Source: Candidatus Woesearchaeota archaeon
GTDB lineage: Archaea; Nanobdellota; Nanobdellia; Woesearchaeales; DSVV01
Length of the DNA stretch: 32,467 bases
Assembly: GCA_018303075.1 (NCBI GenBank)
Contig: JAGVYW010000007.1
Location: 1 to 32,467 of the forward strand
Direction of reading: 5' to 3'
In this document: piece by piece, positions 23,822 through 31,080 of the stretch
Layout of the letters: each line of letters begins with the position of its first letter
How positions within the stretch are numbered: the stretch's first letter is position 1
The notes under the pieces: model-generated
Told to the model about the DNA's origin: nothing
Databases searched by the model: none
The model's input: only the letters and a program-made list of their open reading frames with translations
Translations under genes and position numbers: made by a program

Positions 23822-24802
23822 ATGGACAATAATAATGTTGCTTACAAAATAAAATCAGCACTTAATCAGAATGGAGAGCAAACAAATAGATTAATGCTTG
23901 TCTTAAGGACTCCTCCATGTGAGTACAAGCAATGTATTATGTGTGGTTTTGATAATAATGCTGGCGAAAATGTTAGATTACAAAATATTCAGAGACAGTA
24001 TCAAAATGGCATTACAGAAGAAAATTTCTCAGATATAAAAAGAATAGATTTCCCAACAGCAGGCTCATTTTATAATGATAGAGAATTATCTATAGAATCA
24101 AGAAATTACTTGTTCTTTGAAGTAAGCAAACTTCCAGTTGATACAGTTATGGTCGAAACTAGAATTGATTATCTTACTGAAGAAAAGGTCAAAGAATCAA
24201 AAAGATATCTTAGAAAAGATCAGATAATTGAATTAGCAGTCGGACTTGAAAGTGTGGATGATATAATAAGGAACAAAGTATTGCGCAAGGGTCTTAAAAA
24301 AAAAGGTTTTGAACATTTTGCAGATATTTGTAATAATACTAACTCGCAACTTTTGGCTTATATCTTGATTAAATCTCCTACTTTATCAGAAGCTGAAGCA
24401 GTAGAAGATGCAGTTCGAACAGCAGATTATGTTTACAGAATTGCCAATGAGAGAGGTATAAAGGCAAGAGTTGCATTTAAGCCAATGTTTATTCCTGAAG
24501 GAACTGAGCTTGAAGAACAATATCTTAGTGGAGAATATAAATTACCAAAGTTATGGACTACAGTTGAAATTGTAAAGAGAACAACTAAATTGGCAAGCTA
24601 TCAACCAAATTCAATCTTTGTTGGTATGTTTGATGAAGACTTGTCAGGAGATAGATTCTCAAGTAATTGTTATAAATGTAATTCAGAGGTAGTTGATGCT
24701 CTAAAGATATTCAATGGAACTCAAGACTTGTCTGAATTAGAAAGACTAAGTTGTGAATGTAAAACAGAATGGGAACAAGAAGTAAGAGGTGAATCAAAAT
24801 GA
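23822..24802 (+). CDS. Radical SAM protein (RaSEA/Elp3-like core), cassette gene 1
   Basis: 326 residues. The cluster ligands are Cys33, Cys38 and Cys41 in TPPCEYKQCIMCGF, a C-x4-C-x2-C spacing reminiscent of the RaSEA (archaeosine)/Elp3 group rather than the classical CxxxCxxC. AVGLESVDD and AYILIKSPTLSEAEA also fit that group. A C-terminal set CYKC (283-286) and CECK (311-313) could bind metal. It overlaps gene 2 by 4 bases. No other archaeosine gene is nearby, so a role in a small-molecule pathway with the next three genes is as likely. Confidence 0.85.
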   Translation: MDNNNVAYKIKSALNQNGEQTNRLMLVLRTPPCEYKQCIMCGFDNNAGENVRLQNIQRQYQNGITEENFSDIKRIDFPTAGSFYNDRELSIESRNYLFFEVSKLPVDTVMVETRIDYLTEEKVKESKRYLRKDQIIELAVGLESVDDIIRNKVLRKGLKKKGFEHFADICNNTNSQLLAYILIKSPTLSEAEAVEDAVRTADYVYRIANERGIKARVAFKPMFIPEGTELEEQYLSGEYKLPKLWTTVEIVKRTTKLASYQPNSIFVGMFDEDLSGDRFSSNCYKCNSEVVDALKIFNGTQDLSELERLSCECKTEWEQEVRGESK

Positions 24803-25275
24803 AGGAATACATAGATGCTTCTATATTCTTAGGAATGCATAGCACTGATGAAAAAACAAGAATCGCCTGTAAAAATTACTTTGTTACTAGATTGAATGAT
24901 CAGGTTGGAATGAGTCTAGAGCAAGTAGGAAAATGTGACGATGTAATTTGGCAATATTCCAGACAAGAACAAGATGCCTACTATCCATTTATGGATAATC
25001 TTCATACTATAATGAATATACTGAGATTAGCCTATGATGAAAAAGATATCCAAGAAGCAACAACTAATCCAGACTTACTGGATTTAAGCATAGCAGATAG
25101 ATTGACTGCTGGAATGGCAATTGCACGAGGAACTGAATTGTATTCACTGAATCAAAAATTAGTTGGCAAAGAGTATGTTCGTTCTCCAGAAGCTAGTAAA
25201 GAACTTTCTTTTCCGCTGGACTTGGAAGATTTGTATCAACAATCTTTAGAGGTGAGAATATGTACTCAGGAATAA
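24799..25275 (+). CDS. PIN-like domain protein (possibly DUF6190), cassette gene 2
   Basis: 158 residues. The start YIDASIFLG resembles the first strand and Asp of PIN domains; Asp6, Glu41 (MSLEQVG) and Asp100 (LSIADRLTAGMA) are placed like the PIN acidic triad, and the late LYSLNQKLVG resembles the fourth motif with Asn. A nuclease activity is possible, but in this setting it could equally be an accessory protein. I recall a similar family (DUF6190) from actinobacteria; that needs a search. It overlaps both neighbours (4 and 16 bases). No antitoxin-like partner is visible. Confidence 0.65.
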   Translation: MKEYIDASIFLGMHSTDEKTRIACKNYFVTRLNDQVGMSLEQVGKCDDVIWQYSRQEQDAYYPFMDNLHTIMNILRLAYDEKDIQEATTNPDLLDLSIADRLTAGMAIARGTELYSLNQKLVGKEYVRSPEASKELSFPLDLEDLYQQSLEVRICTQE

Positions 25276-26033
25276 TCCCTCCATTAGTAACTCCTGTAGA
25301 TTATAAAGGGAATGTTTGCGAACAGAGTGTAAAGAATCTTGTTGATTTTGTTAGACTATACTCTACTGCTTTAATTCCAACACTAAGTTCAGGAGAAGGT
25401 TGGGCTTTAAACGATAAGCAATGGGAAGATATGATTAGATTCACAATTAAACATTCTTCAGAATTGCCAGTTTTAGCAGGAGTAGAATACAAAACAACTG
25501 AAGAAGTTGTGAACAAAGCTAGAGAAGCACAAAGATTGGGTGTTGATGCTGTTGTAGTGACTACTCCATTTGAGAAAGATATTACTCAAGATGAGATTTA
25601 TCAACACTTTCAACAAATCAAAGAAGTTGGTGTTCCTGTATTTATCTACAATGAAGAAGCAATCTCAAAAAATTCAATAGAATATGAAACAATTGAAAGA
25701 ATTTGTAGATTGGGAAATGTTGTAGGAATTAAAGAAGCTAGTGGCTCTGCTGATTTCACAAGAAGATTAGTTGATTCTAAGTTATGTGTTCCAGTATTCC
25801 AAGGATGGGAACATCTTTGTTATCAGTCTAAAGGAGTAGATGGATATATTGTACCATTAGCTAATTTAGAGCCAAAAGTATGTTCAGAGATGTTAAGAGA
25901 TCCTACTGCTGAAAAGCAGATTGGAATTGATTCTCTTTGTAAGAAGTACAACATTCTAGGAGAAGACTGGTATGTTTTCTTGAAAAAGGAACTACAACAA
26001 AGAGGAATAATAACAACCGAGAGAGTGATTTAA
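25260..26033 (+). CDS. DHDPS/N-acetylneuraminate-lyase family aldolase, cassette gene 3
   Basis: 257 residues, shorter than the usual ~290. TIM-barrel class I aldolase using a Schiff-base Lys. Lys158 in VVGIKEASG and Tyr130 in VFIYNEEAIS match the catalytic pair, and TLSSGEGWAL corresponds to the GTTGE carboxylate-binding loop. The Arg that binds the second substrate in true DHDPS (YNVPxRT) is absent: the position reads NEEAIS. So it likely condenses or cleaves pyruvate or a similar keto acid with a non-lysine substrate. Overlaps gene 2 and abuts gene 4. Confidence 0.88.
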   Translation: MYSGIIPPLVTPVDYKGNVCEQSVKNLVDFVRLYSTALIPTLSSGEGWALNDKQWEDMIRFTIKHSSELPVLAGVEYKTTEEVVNKAREAQRLGVDAVVVTTPFEKDITQDEIYQHFQQIKEVGVPVFIYNEEAISKNSIEYETIERICRLGNVVGIKEASGSADFTRRLVDSKLCVPVFQGWEHLCYQSKGVDGYIVPLANLEPKVCSEMLRDPTAEKQIGIDSLCKKYNILGEDWYVFLKKELQQRGIITTERVI

Positions 26034-27071
26034 ATGATATTTGATATGCTTAAGCAGAATAATTGTAATGAATTACATATCAGATATGATATAGACTCTG
26101 GTTGTACGTTTGTTGTTGCTCTTAATACAATCTATCATAATAAAGGTAATGGCGGAACTCGAATGAAGAACTACTCTTCAGTGGGCGAAGGAATAGAAGA
26201 TGCTTTAAAATTAGCAAATGCTATGACCAAAAAGTGTGTTGTAATTGGTGAAGAAGACAATGGAGGTTATAGTGGAGCAAAGGGAGTTATTATTGGAGAT
26301 CCTGCAATACAAAAAACTCCTAAAATGCTTAGAAATTATGGTAGATTTGTTCAATCTCTTAATGGTAGATTTCAAACTGGTTGTGATATGAATATATCTC
26401 CTAGTGATTTGGAGTATATGGCAGAAAGAACTCAATATGTTGATGGACTTCCATCTACTGGTTTGGGTGATGGTGGAGCTGCTACTGCATATGGCATAAT
26501 TGTTGCTATGAAAATACTTTGTGAACAAAGGTATGGAACTGATAGATTGAAAGATAGATTAATTGCTGTTCAGGGAGTTGGAAGTGTTGGGTCAGCTTTA
26601 ATTAGAAGATTATCTGATGAAGGGGCAGAAATTATTGTAACTGATGTTGATTCTGATAGATTAAAATCTGTTGCTGATAGATATAATGTAGAAGTTGTAA
26701 GTTCTGAAAAAATTTATTCAGTAAAATGCGATATCTTTTCACCTAATGCCTGCGGAGATATTTTGACAGCAGAAAATATTGAAAAATTGAATTGTGATAT
26801 TGTTATTGGTGCAGCTAATAATCCTCTTGCTGAAGGTTTACGTTCTGTCAGTCAAATGCAAAAGAGAGGAATTGTTTTTGCACCAGATTATGTTGTAAAC
26901 ATCGGTGCACAAGTTTTAGCTATCTGCGAAGTAGAAGGCAAAAGCTTTGATTATGCTAATAATAAAATTAAGGGTATTATTCAGAGGAGACTTCAACAAA
27001 TTAGTTTACAAAATGAAACAATGTATGAAGCTGCTGAAAAAATAGTGCATCAAGAAATGTTAAGAAACTGA
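26034..27071 (+). CDS. Leucine/Glu/Val-dehydrogenase-like amino acid dehydrogenase, cassette gene 4
   Basis: 345 residues. NAD(P)-dependent reductive amination of a 2-oxo acid. GGTRMKNYSS, the catalytic-region MTKKCVV, GGYSGAKGVIIGDP and the catalytic Asp in TGCDMNIS correspond to LeuDH motifs. The Lys-containing glycine loop has a small insertion relative to GGGKAV, suggesting altered substrate. The Rossmann motif is GVGSVGS. The ATG directly follows the stop of gene 3, so the pair is translationally coupled. Product is probably an unusual amino acid. Confidence 0.88.
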   Translation: MIFDMLKQNNCNELHIRYDIDSGCTFVVALNTIYHNKGNGGTRMKNYSSVGEGIEDALKLANAMTKKCVVIGEEDNGGYSGAKGVIIGDPAIQKTPKMLRNYGRFVQSLNGRFQTGCDMNISPSDLEYMAERTQYVDGLPSTGLGDGGAATAYGIIVAMKILCEQRYGTDRLKDRLIAVQGVGSVGSALIRRLSDEGAEIIVTDVDSDRLKSVADRYNVEVVSSEKIYSVKCDIFSPNACGDILTAENIEKLNCDIVIGAANNPLAEGLRSVSQMQKRGIVFAPDYVVNIGAQVLAICEVEGKSFDYANNKIKGIIQRRLQQISLQNETMYEAAEKIVHQEMLRN

Positions 27072-27096
27072 AGATAATGACAACTAAATATATCAT

Positions 27097-28275
27097 TTAC
27101 AGGAATTCAATCTCCACTTCAAAACCATCTTGTGTTGGATATTCCTCGACAAGCGCTGGAATAAGATTACTGTTGTATTTTTTTATTTTATCTGCATATT
27201 GTTTTGCACTGCTTCTTGGAATGATTAAACGGCATTTGTTAATATCAACTATTATCTCTTTTTCAGTGAGTGTCAAAAATTCTAGCAGCTCTTTGCGAAC
27301 AATTATCAGCTTCTCTAAAAGATAATTTCTGTCAGCATTTTTTAATTTCTCTTTATAGTTGAATCCTGGTGCAAGCTCTTTGAGATAAATGCAGCATCGC
27401 AGCAGAGTTCCATCTTCAGTTCTTTCGTCAAATGGAAGTGCAACATTTTTTGCCCGTATCTGTAATCTTTTCCTGATTTGTACACTATCTTTTAATTTTG
27501 CAGTGCAAAAATGAGCAGCTAATCCTTTCTGTCTGGTATATTCAAGTATCTTCATTGCCATCTCTTTGCTTCCTTTTACACCATAACTAATATTATCTTT
27601 TGTTTTAAATCCTTTTAATGGCAATGTATAATGTTTTGTTCCTGTATCTGAGAGTTCAAGCTCATTAAGATTAATGAATGATACTTTATCTGCGATATAG
27701 TCTATCAGTTTCATTGTCTTTTTTTCATAACCAGGAATTGCAGGGATTTCTATTCCAATATTCCAGTTAAACTGTTTTGCAATTTCAATCCTATTCCATA
27801 GAGAATCATCATCCAAATCTGGGTGAAATCGTATCTCATCAAGTCCTGTATTATATAATTGCTGTAATTTTTCTTTTGATACAAGTTTTAATGGAGTATA
27901 TAAGTGGATATGAAATCTTTTTCCAAACTTATCTTTTAATAATTTTATATAATTGCAGCATCTGTCTAGATTCGTCAGTGGATCTCCGCCAGTAATTCCA
28001 GCGCCTTTTGCCTGTGTTAATTCTGCTTCTTTTATTAATTCTATAGGATTGTTTGGATCTTCTAGTTTCCATTCATTAGCATAGACAACATCATTGCCGA
28101 ACTTCTGTTCTCCAACAGGGCAATAAAAACATCTTTGCGGGCATAATCCTGTAATAAATAACACTAATTTTCTTCCTTGCACGCAATATGCGCAGCCTTT
28201 TGCAATATTTCCAGTACACCATGAATGCCATGGGGTTTTGTTTATCTTCAGTATTTTCGTATTCATTTTGTTCAT
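27097..28275 (-). CDS. Radical SAM protein with extra N-terminal Cys motif (COG2108-like)
   Basis: 392 residues from the ATG at 28275, 30 bases after a TATA-like ATTTAAATTT; a TTG at 28296 is a weaker start. Cys45, Cys49 and Cys52 (CPQRCFYC) bind the radical SAM cluster. Upstream Cys20, Cys28 and Cys31 (WCTGNIAKGCAYC) form a second set. This arrangement and GITGGDPL match uncharacterised archaeal proteins related to pyruvate formate-lyase activating enzyme. The C-terminal ~100 residues are a separate alpha/beta region. Convergent with the cassette; function unknown. Confidence 0.83.
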   Translation of the reverse strand: MNKMNTKILKINKTPWHSWCTGNIAKGCAYCVQGRKLVLFITGLCPQRCFYCPVGEQKFGNDVVYANEWKLEDPNNPIELIKEAELTQAKGAGITGGDPLTNLDRCCNYIKLLKDKFGKRFHIHLYTPLKLVSKEKLQQLYNTGLDEIRFHPDLDDDSLWNRIEIAKQFNWNIGIEIPAIPGYEKKTMKLIDYIADKVSFINLNELELSDTGTKHYTLPLKGFKTKDNISYGVKGSKEMAMKILEYTRQKGLAAHFCTAKLKDSVQIRKRLQIRAKNVALPFDERTEDGTLLRCCIYLKELAPGFNYKEKLKNADRNYLLEKLIIVRKELLEFLTLTEKEIIVDINKCRLIIPRSSAKQYADKIKKYNSNLIPALVEEYPTQDGFEVEIEFL

Positions 28276-28300
28276 ACAGAAAATACTATTTATCAAGTAG

Positions 28301-28310
28301 ATTTAAATTT
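28301..28310 (-). promoter_or_regulatory. TATA box of the COG2108-like gene
   Basis: Palindromic-like ATTTAAATTT (minus strand AAATTTAAAT), centred 30 bases from the ATG at 28275; leaderless start expected. Confidence 0.5.
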
Positions 28311-28329
28311 TGTCTTTTCTTAAATCTGT

Positions 28330-28665
28330 TTATGGTTTGTAATTTGTGATATGATAACAACTATTCATGAATTGTCCTTCATATTCAATTGATTTTACTT
28401 TGTCGCCAATATTTAAGCTTTCAATGAATTTGTCTGGTCCAAAAAGCGGCGCTTTAAAGCCATCTACAATAATTGCACTTCTGTAATCAGCATAACTTCC
28501 TGCATTTGGACTTATACCGTTAAAAATATCACATTCTGTTTTTCGTACAACAGTTGCATCATTAATCTCTCCTGTACTGCATGATTTTACTATTGAAGCT
28601 CCTGTAAAATAAAGAAGTATACTTGTTGCTATTGCAAGTACTATTGGTTTTGGTTCTTTTTCCAT
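28330..28665 (-). CDS. Membrane-anchored or secreted small protein
   Basis: 111 residues. A Lys/Glu/Pro N-terminus precedes one hydrophobic segment (IVLAIATSILLYFTGASIV), and then Cys in VKSCSTGE. The remainder (ISPNAGSYADYRSAII, FIESLNIGDKVKSIEYEG) looks like a small beta-rich extracellular domain. Strong SD GGAGG precedes the ATG. It is the last gene of the minus-strand secreted-protein run but does not share the MLEKK start. Function unknown. Confidence 0.75.
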   Translation of the reverse strand: MEKEPKPIVLAIATSILLYFTGASIVKSCSTGEINDATVVRKTECDIFNGISPNAGSYADYRSAIIVDGFKAPLFGPDKFIESLNIGDKVKSIEYEGQFMNSCYHITNYKP

Positions 28666-28800
28666 TTCAAATAATTCCTCCTATAATCACAATGTCCAAA
28701 TATGCCATGAGCAACATTTAGTTTGTAGTAATCTGTTTGATGAGTGGAAGATATTAAGTATGTGTCCACAAGTGTTGAGAACAATCGTAGGTGTTTTTGT
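28666..28800 (-). other. 135-base gap with a 60-codon open frame lacking ATG
   Basis: Between two secreted-protein genes one minus-strand frame is open from within the preceding gene to a TAG inside the next gene. It reads plausibly in its middle (LVDTYLISSTHQTDYYKLNV). It has no ATG and no SD; GTG or TTG starts would be needed. It may be a gene remnant or chance. Confidence 0.25.
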
Positions 28801-29115
28801 TCAAATATACCAAAAGTCGTTTTTTAAAATATCGAAATCAGAATCTTCTAGATTTTCACATTCACAACTACAATCAGATTCAGGAGTGCCTTTTGGTTTT
28901 TTACATACATAAGATTCATTTGTTCCGCATTTTACGTCTTTGTAGTTGGATTCTGGATTAGAACATAGTTCATATTCTTCGTTGCATCCAACACTAGCCA
29001 ATGTAATTCCAACTGCAACAATAGCATTCCCAATATATTTCACAGTTGCAGACTTAACTCTATCAATCAATGAATTTTCATTAACTAATCTTACATATAG
29101 TTTTTTTTCTAACAT
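28801..29115 (-). CDS. Small secreted Cys-rich protein, MLEKK family (member 1)
   Basis: 104 residues from the ATG after AAAGGTGGGAAT. A ~27-residue polar start (MLEKKLYVRLVNENSLIDRV, KSATVKY) leads into a hydrophobic stretch and a lipobox-like SVGC. The mature part has about 8 Cys, including CSCEC near the end. Closely similar at the N-terminus to the genes ending at 29494 and 29996, so they are tandem paralogues. Likely exported and perhaps lipid-anchored. Mature function unknown. Confidence 0.78.
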   Translation of the reverse strand: MLEKKLYVRLVNENSLIDRVKSATVKYIGNAIVAVGITLASVGCNEEYELCSNPESNYKDVKCGTNESYVCKKPKGTPESDCSCECENLEDSDFDILKNDFWYI

Positions 29116-29152
29116 ATTCCCACCTTTGTTTATTTTTATTAATCTGATTAAT

Positions 29153-29494
29153 TTACCATTCCTTACCTGGTTCATCAGGAGTAGGATTATCTGACACACA
29201 ATGATATCCAGTTTTAGTTTCATCGTGTTTATTGGTATAAGTGTAAGACTCACAAGAATATCCTGGACTACATCCTGGTTCTGAATATCCTGTTGCTCTA
29301 TTTCCAACAGTGTGGGAACAACCTTCGCTAGATTCGCTTCCACCTCCACTTCCACATCCAGAATAAGATGCGCTTCCTAAAACAATTCCAACAGCAACTA
29401 CAGTATTTCTGGCATATTTCACAGTTGCAGACTTAACTCTATCAATCAATGAATTCTCATTTGCTAATTTTATATCTAATTTTTTTTCCAACAT
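29153..29494 (-). CDS. Small secreted Gly/Cys-rich protein, MLEKK family (member 2)
   Basis: 113 residues from the ATG at 29494 (SD GGGTGAG). N-terminal segment nearly identical to member 3: MLEKKLDIKLANENSLIDRV. The hydrophobic stretch ends at SGCGSGGG, and the mature chain has the Cys pairs GCSHTVG and GCSPGYSCES, ending in a polar, acidic tail. The first part of the gene and its upstream region (29433-29513) is an 81-base exact copy of 29935-30015, so the duplication is recent. Confidence 0.8.
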   Translation of the reverse strand: MLEKKLDIKLANENSLIDRVKSATVKYARNTVVAVGIVLGSASYSGCGSGGGSESSEGCSHTVGNRATGYSEPGCSPGYSCESYTYTNKHDETKTGYHCVSDNPTPDEPGKEW

Positions 29495-29498
29495 ATTC

Positions 29499-29654
29499 TC
29501 ACCCAAATTTATTCAAAAAAAATGGGTTTAATACCCCGCAGCTCTGCTGCGACCCATTTTTAAGAGTAAAAATCCCTTTTTTGTTATTGAATGCCCCGCA
29601 GCTTAGCAGACTCAAAGCTGTTAGAGCTGTAGCTATGCATGTTTTTATTTTCAT
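29499..29654 (-). CDS. 51-residue chimeric ORF: duplicated signal peptide + repeat-encoded tail
   Basis: The first ~16 codons (MKIKTCIATALTALSL) duplicate the start of the gene at 30017-30694, with SD TAGGTAG before the ATG. The rest, starting near LSCGAFNNKK, is read through palindromic repeat copy C and stops just before the next gene's ATG. The junction creates a LLSCG sequence resembling a lipobox. It is best seen as the remnant of a duplicated exported-protein gene whose body was replaced by the repeat. It may still be translated. Confidence 0.6.
   Translation of the reverse strand: MKIKTCIATALTALSLLSCGAFNNKKGIFTLKNGSQQSCGVLNPFFLNKFG
29515..29604 (+). repeat. Composite palindromic repeat, copy C
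   Basis: Module 1 is complete: AAAAATGGGT and ACCCATTTTT arms around CCGCAGC-TCT-GCTGCG. The linker AAGA leads into module 2 (GTAAAAATCCC...CCCCGCAGCTT), which stops before its distal arm, exactly where the duplicated exported-protein sequence begins (29605). It is nearly identical to copy B. Confidence 0.85.
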
Positions 29655-29657
29655 GAT
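29605..29657 (-). repeat. Duplicated gene start (copy of 30645-30697)
   Basis: 53 bases match 30645-30697 with about two differences, covering the ATG and signal-peptide codons of the exported beta-rich protein. Together with the exact 81-base copy 29433-29513/29935-30015 it shows that a two-gene unit was duplicated in tandem. Confidence 0.8.
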
Positions 29658-29684
29658 AATCTACCTAAACATATTTACAATTCA

Positions 29685-29996
29685 TTATTCAATATTAGGT
29701 GTGTAATAACAGGAGCAACAACTTAAATAATCAATACTTCCATGTTTAACAATACAATGAGATGCTTCATATTCACTAGCTGGCTTGCATCTACCTGAAG
29801 AACTTGCAGTTTCACAATAAAGTTCTATACAACATTCAGATTCTACATCTCCATTTTCTGATTCACATCCGACACTTCCAAATGCAATTCCTGCAGCTAA
29901 AACAGTTTTTCCAACATATTTTACAGCAGCTGCTTTAACTCTATCAATCAATGAATTCTCATTTGCTAATTTTATATCTAATTTTTTTTCCAACAT
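29685..29996 (-). CDS. Small secreted Cys-rich protein, MLEKK family (member 3)
   Basis: 103 residues. Same start as member 2 (MLEKKLDIKLANENSLIDRV), then a hydrophobic run ending at lipobox-like GSVGCESEN. The mature chain has Cys pairs (ECCIELYC) and a C-terminal SCCSCYY, comparable to CCWC in the gene at 30763 and CSCEC in member 1. SD GGTGAG precedes the ATG. It follows the beta-rich protein gene by 20 bases and is probably in the same mRNA. Confidence 0.8.
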   Translation of the reverse strand: MLEKKLDIKLANENSLIDRVKAAAVKYVGKTVLAAGIAFGSVGCESENGDVESECCIELYCETASSSGRCKPASEYEASHCIVKHGSIDYLSCCSCYYTPNIE

Positions 29997-30016
29997 ATTC
30001 TCACCCAAATTTATTT

Positions 30017-30694
30017 TTATTTTGTATAAGCTCCAACAAAAATGCCAGCTGTTAAACCAAGCTTTACATTTTCATCTCCTAATTCTGAAGATTCAAAATT
30101 AGCGCCAACTCCAAGTAATCCTTCACCTCTATAGCCTATCTTGAGAGATTGTCTGCTGGATTGATGTCCATCAATATTAACTATTGTTCGATTCTCGAAA
30201 TAAATCATTACAGATTTTTCGTTGGGAATATAACTTAATTCAGCTACAAACTCACCTGTAAAATTTTCACCAAGTATTACTTTTGCCCCTGCATAACTCT
30301 TAAAATAATCTTTTTCTCTTGAAAAAAAAACTCCGACTTTTGGAATCATCCATCCTTGTATATGCAGTTCACTTAAGATCCCAAAATTTTCTGCGAAGTT
30401 GAAATACATGCCATCTTCAATTGAAATTCTTGAACTTTCAACATAACCAAAATTATTTCTCATTGCAAACATTACATTTTCTGCAATCTTGGCATCAAGT
30501 CTCATCTCAAGATTAAGTTCAATTGGTGGAACATCGCTTCCACTGTTATAACTATATGGAGATGTATTCTTTATTTCATCTTCAAATTTATGATGATATC
30601 CTGCTCTAACTTCAAATGAATCTGCTTTAGCGGGGATGCTGTTCAGCAGATTCAAAGCTGTTAGAGCTGTAGCTATGTATGTTTTTATTTTCAT
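30017..30694 (-). CDS. Exported beta-strand-rich protein resembling a small outer-membrane barrel
   Basis: 225 residues. Clear signal peptide with predicted cleavage after AKA (22-24). The mature chain alternates polar and hydrophobic residues in many strand-sized blocks (FEVRAGYHHKF, ELNLEMRLDAKI, SLKIGYRGEGLLGVGANFES) and ends with KLGLTAGIFVGAYTK, like an outer-membrane barrel. Archaea of this type usually lack an outer membrane, so it may be a soluble beta protein, a cell-surface component or a transferred gene. SD GAGG upstream. Confidence 0.7.
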   Translation of the reverse strand: MKIKTYIATALTALNLLNSIPAKADSFEVRAGYHHKFEDEIKNTSPYSYNSGSDVPPIELNLEMRLDAKIAENVMFAMRNNFGYVESSRISIEDGMYFNFAENFGILSELHIQGWMIPKVGVFFSREKDYFKSYAGAKVILGENFTGEFVAELSYIPNEKSVMIYFENRTIVNIDGHQSSRQSLKIGYRGEGLLGVGANFESSELGDENVKLGLTAGIFVGAYTK

Positions 30695-30762
30695 GATAAT
30701 TAGCCTCGTTAATTATTATCCAAGAGGGCATCAATAAAAAAACTAATAATAATAATCAAACT

Positions 30763-31059
30763 TTAATCATCACACCAACAGCAGGTATAATCTTTTGATT
30801 CTCCTGTTTTATAACAACCATCTCTGCATCCATCAGCAGATAATGCACTTTCATAATAACCTAATTCTTTGTCTAGATTTCTAAGTGTAGTTCCTTTTTT
30901 TTCTTGACTTGCATAATCTGTTTTTAATGCAGAAGATCTATAATTCATTGAATTGCATGAGTCGTCTGTGCCATTTGAACATTTTCCTCCCATTAATACA
31001 CCAGTTGTTGCTAATGCTGCTAATCCAGTTACAATTTTTTTTGTTATATTTTCTAACAT
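30763..31059 (-). CDS. Small secreted Cys-rich protein
   Basis: 98 residues. MLENITKKIVTGLAALATTG forms a short signal-like helix ending at GGKCSNG. The mature part carries about 8 Cys and ends in YTCCWCDD, similar to SCCSCYY in member 3. The N-terminus is shorter than in the MLEKK members but keeps MLE. A strong SD (GGAGGGGAG) precedes the ATG. Not recognised as a known family. Confidence 0.75.
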   Translation of the reverse strand: MLENITKKIVTGLAALATTGVLMGGKCSNGTDDSCNSMNYRSSALKTDYASQEKKGTTLRNLDKELGYYESALSADGCRDGCYKTGESKDYTCCWCDD

Positions 31060-31080
31060 TTTTCTCCCCTCCTATTATTA

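Noticed and set aside
24799-25275. Toxin-antitoxin interpretation of the PIN-like gene
   Set aside because: No small antitoxin gene is adjacent; the gene overlaps metabolic genes on both sides, so a stand-alone toxin role is not supported.
28801-29355. 184-residue reading of the MLEKK member 1 gene
   Set aside because: The first 80 codons overlap the neighbouring gene in another frame and have no SD; the ATG at 29115 has GGTGGG and gives the family N-terminus.
29449-29706. Plus-strand 85-codon ORF over repeat copy C
   Set aside because: It is the antisense reading of the repeat and of two minus-strand genes; useful only because it shows the same repeat-encoded peptide as archaetidylserine synthase.
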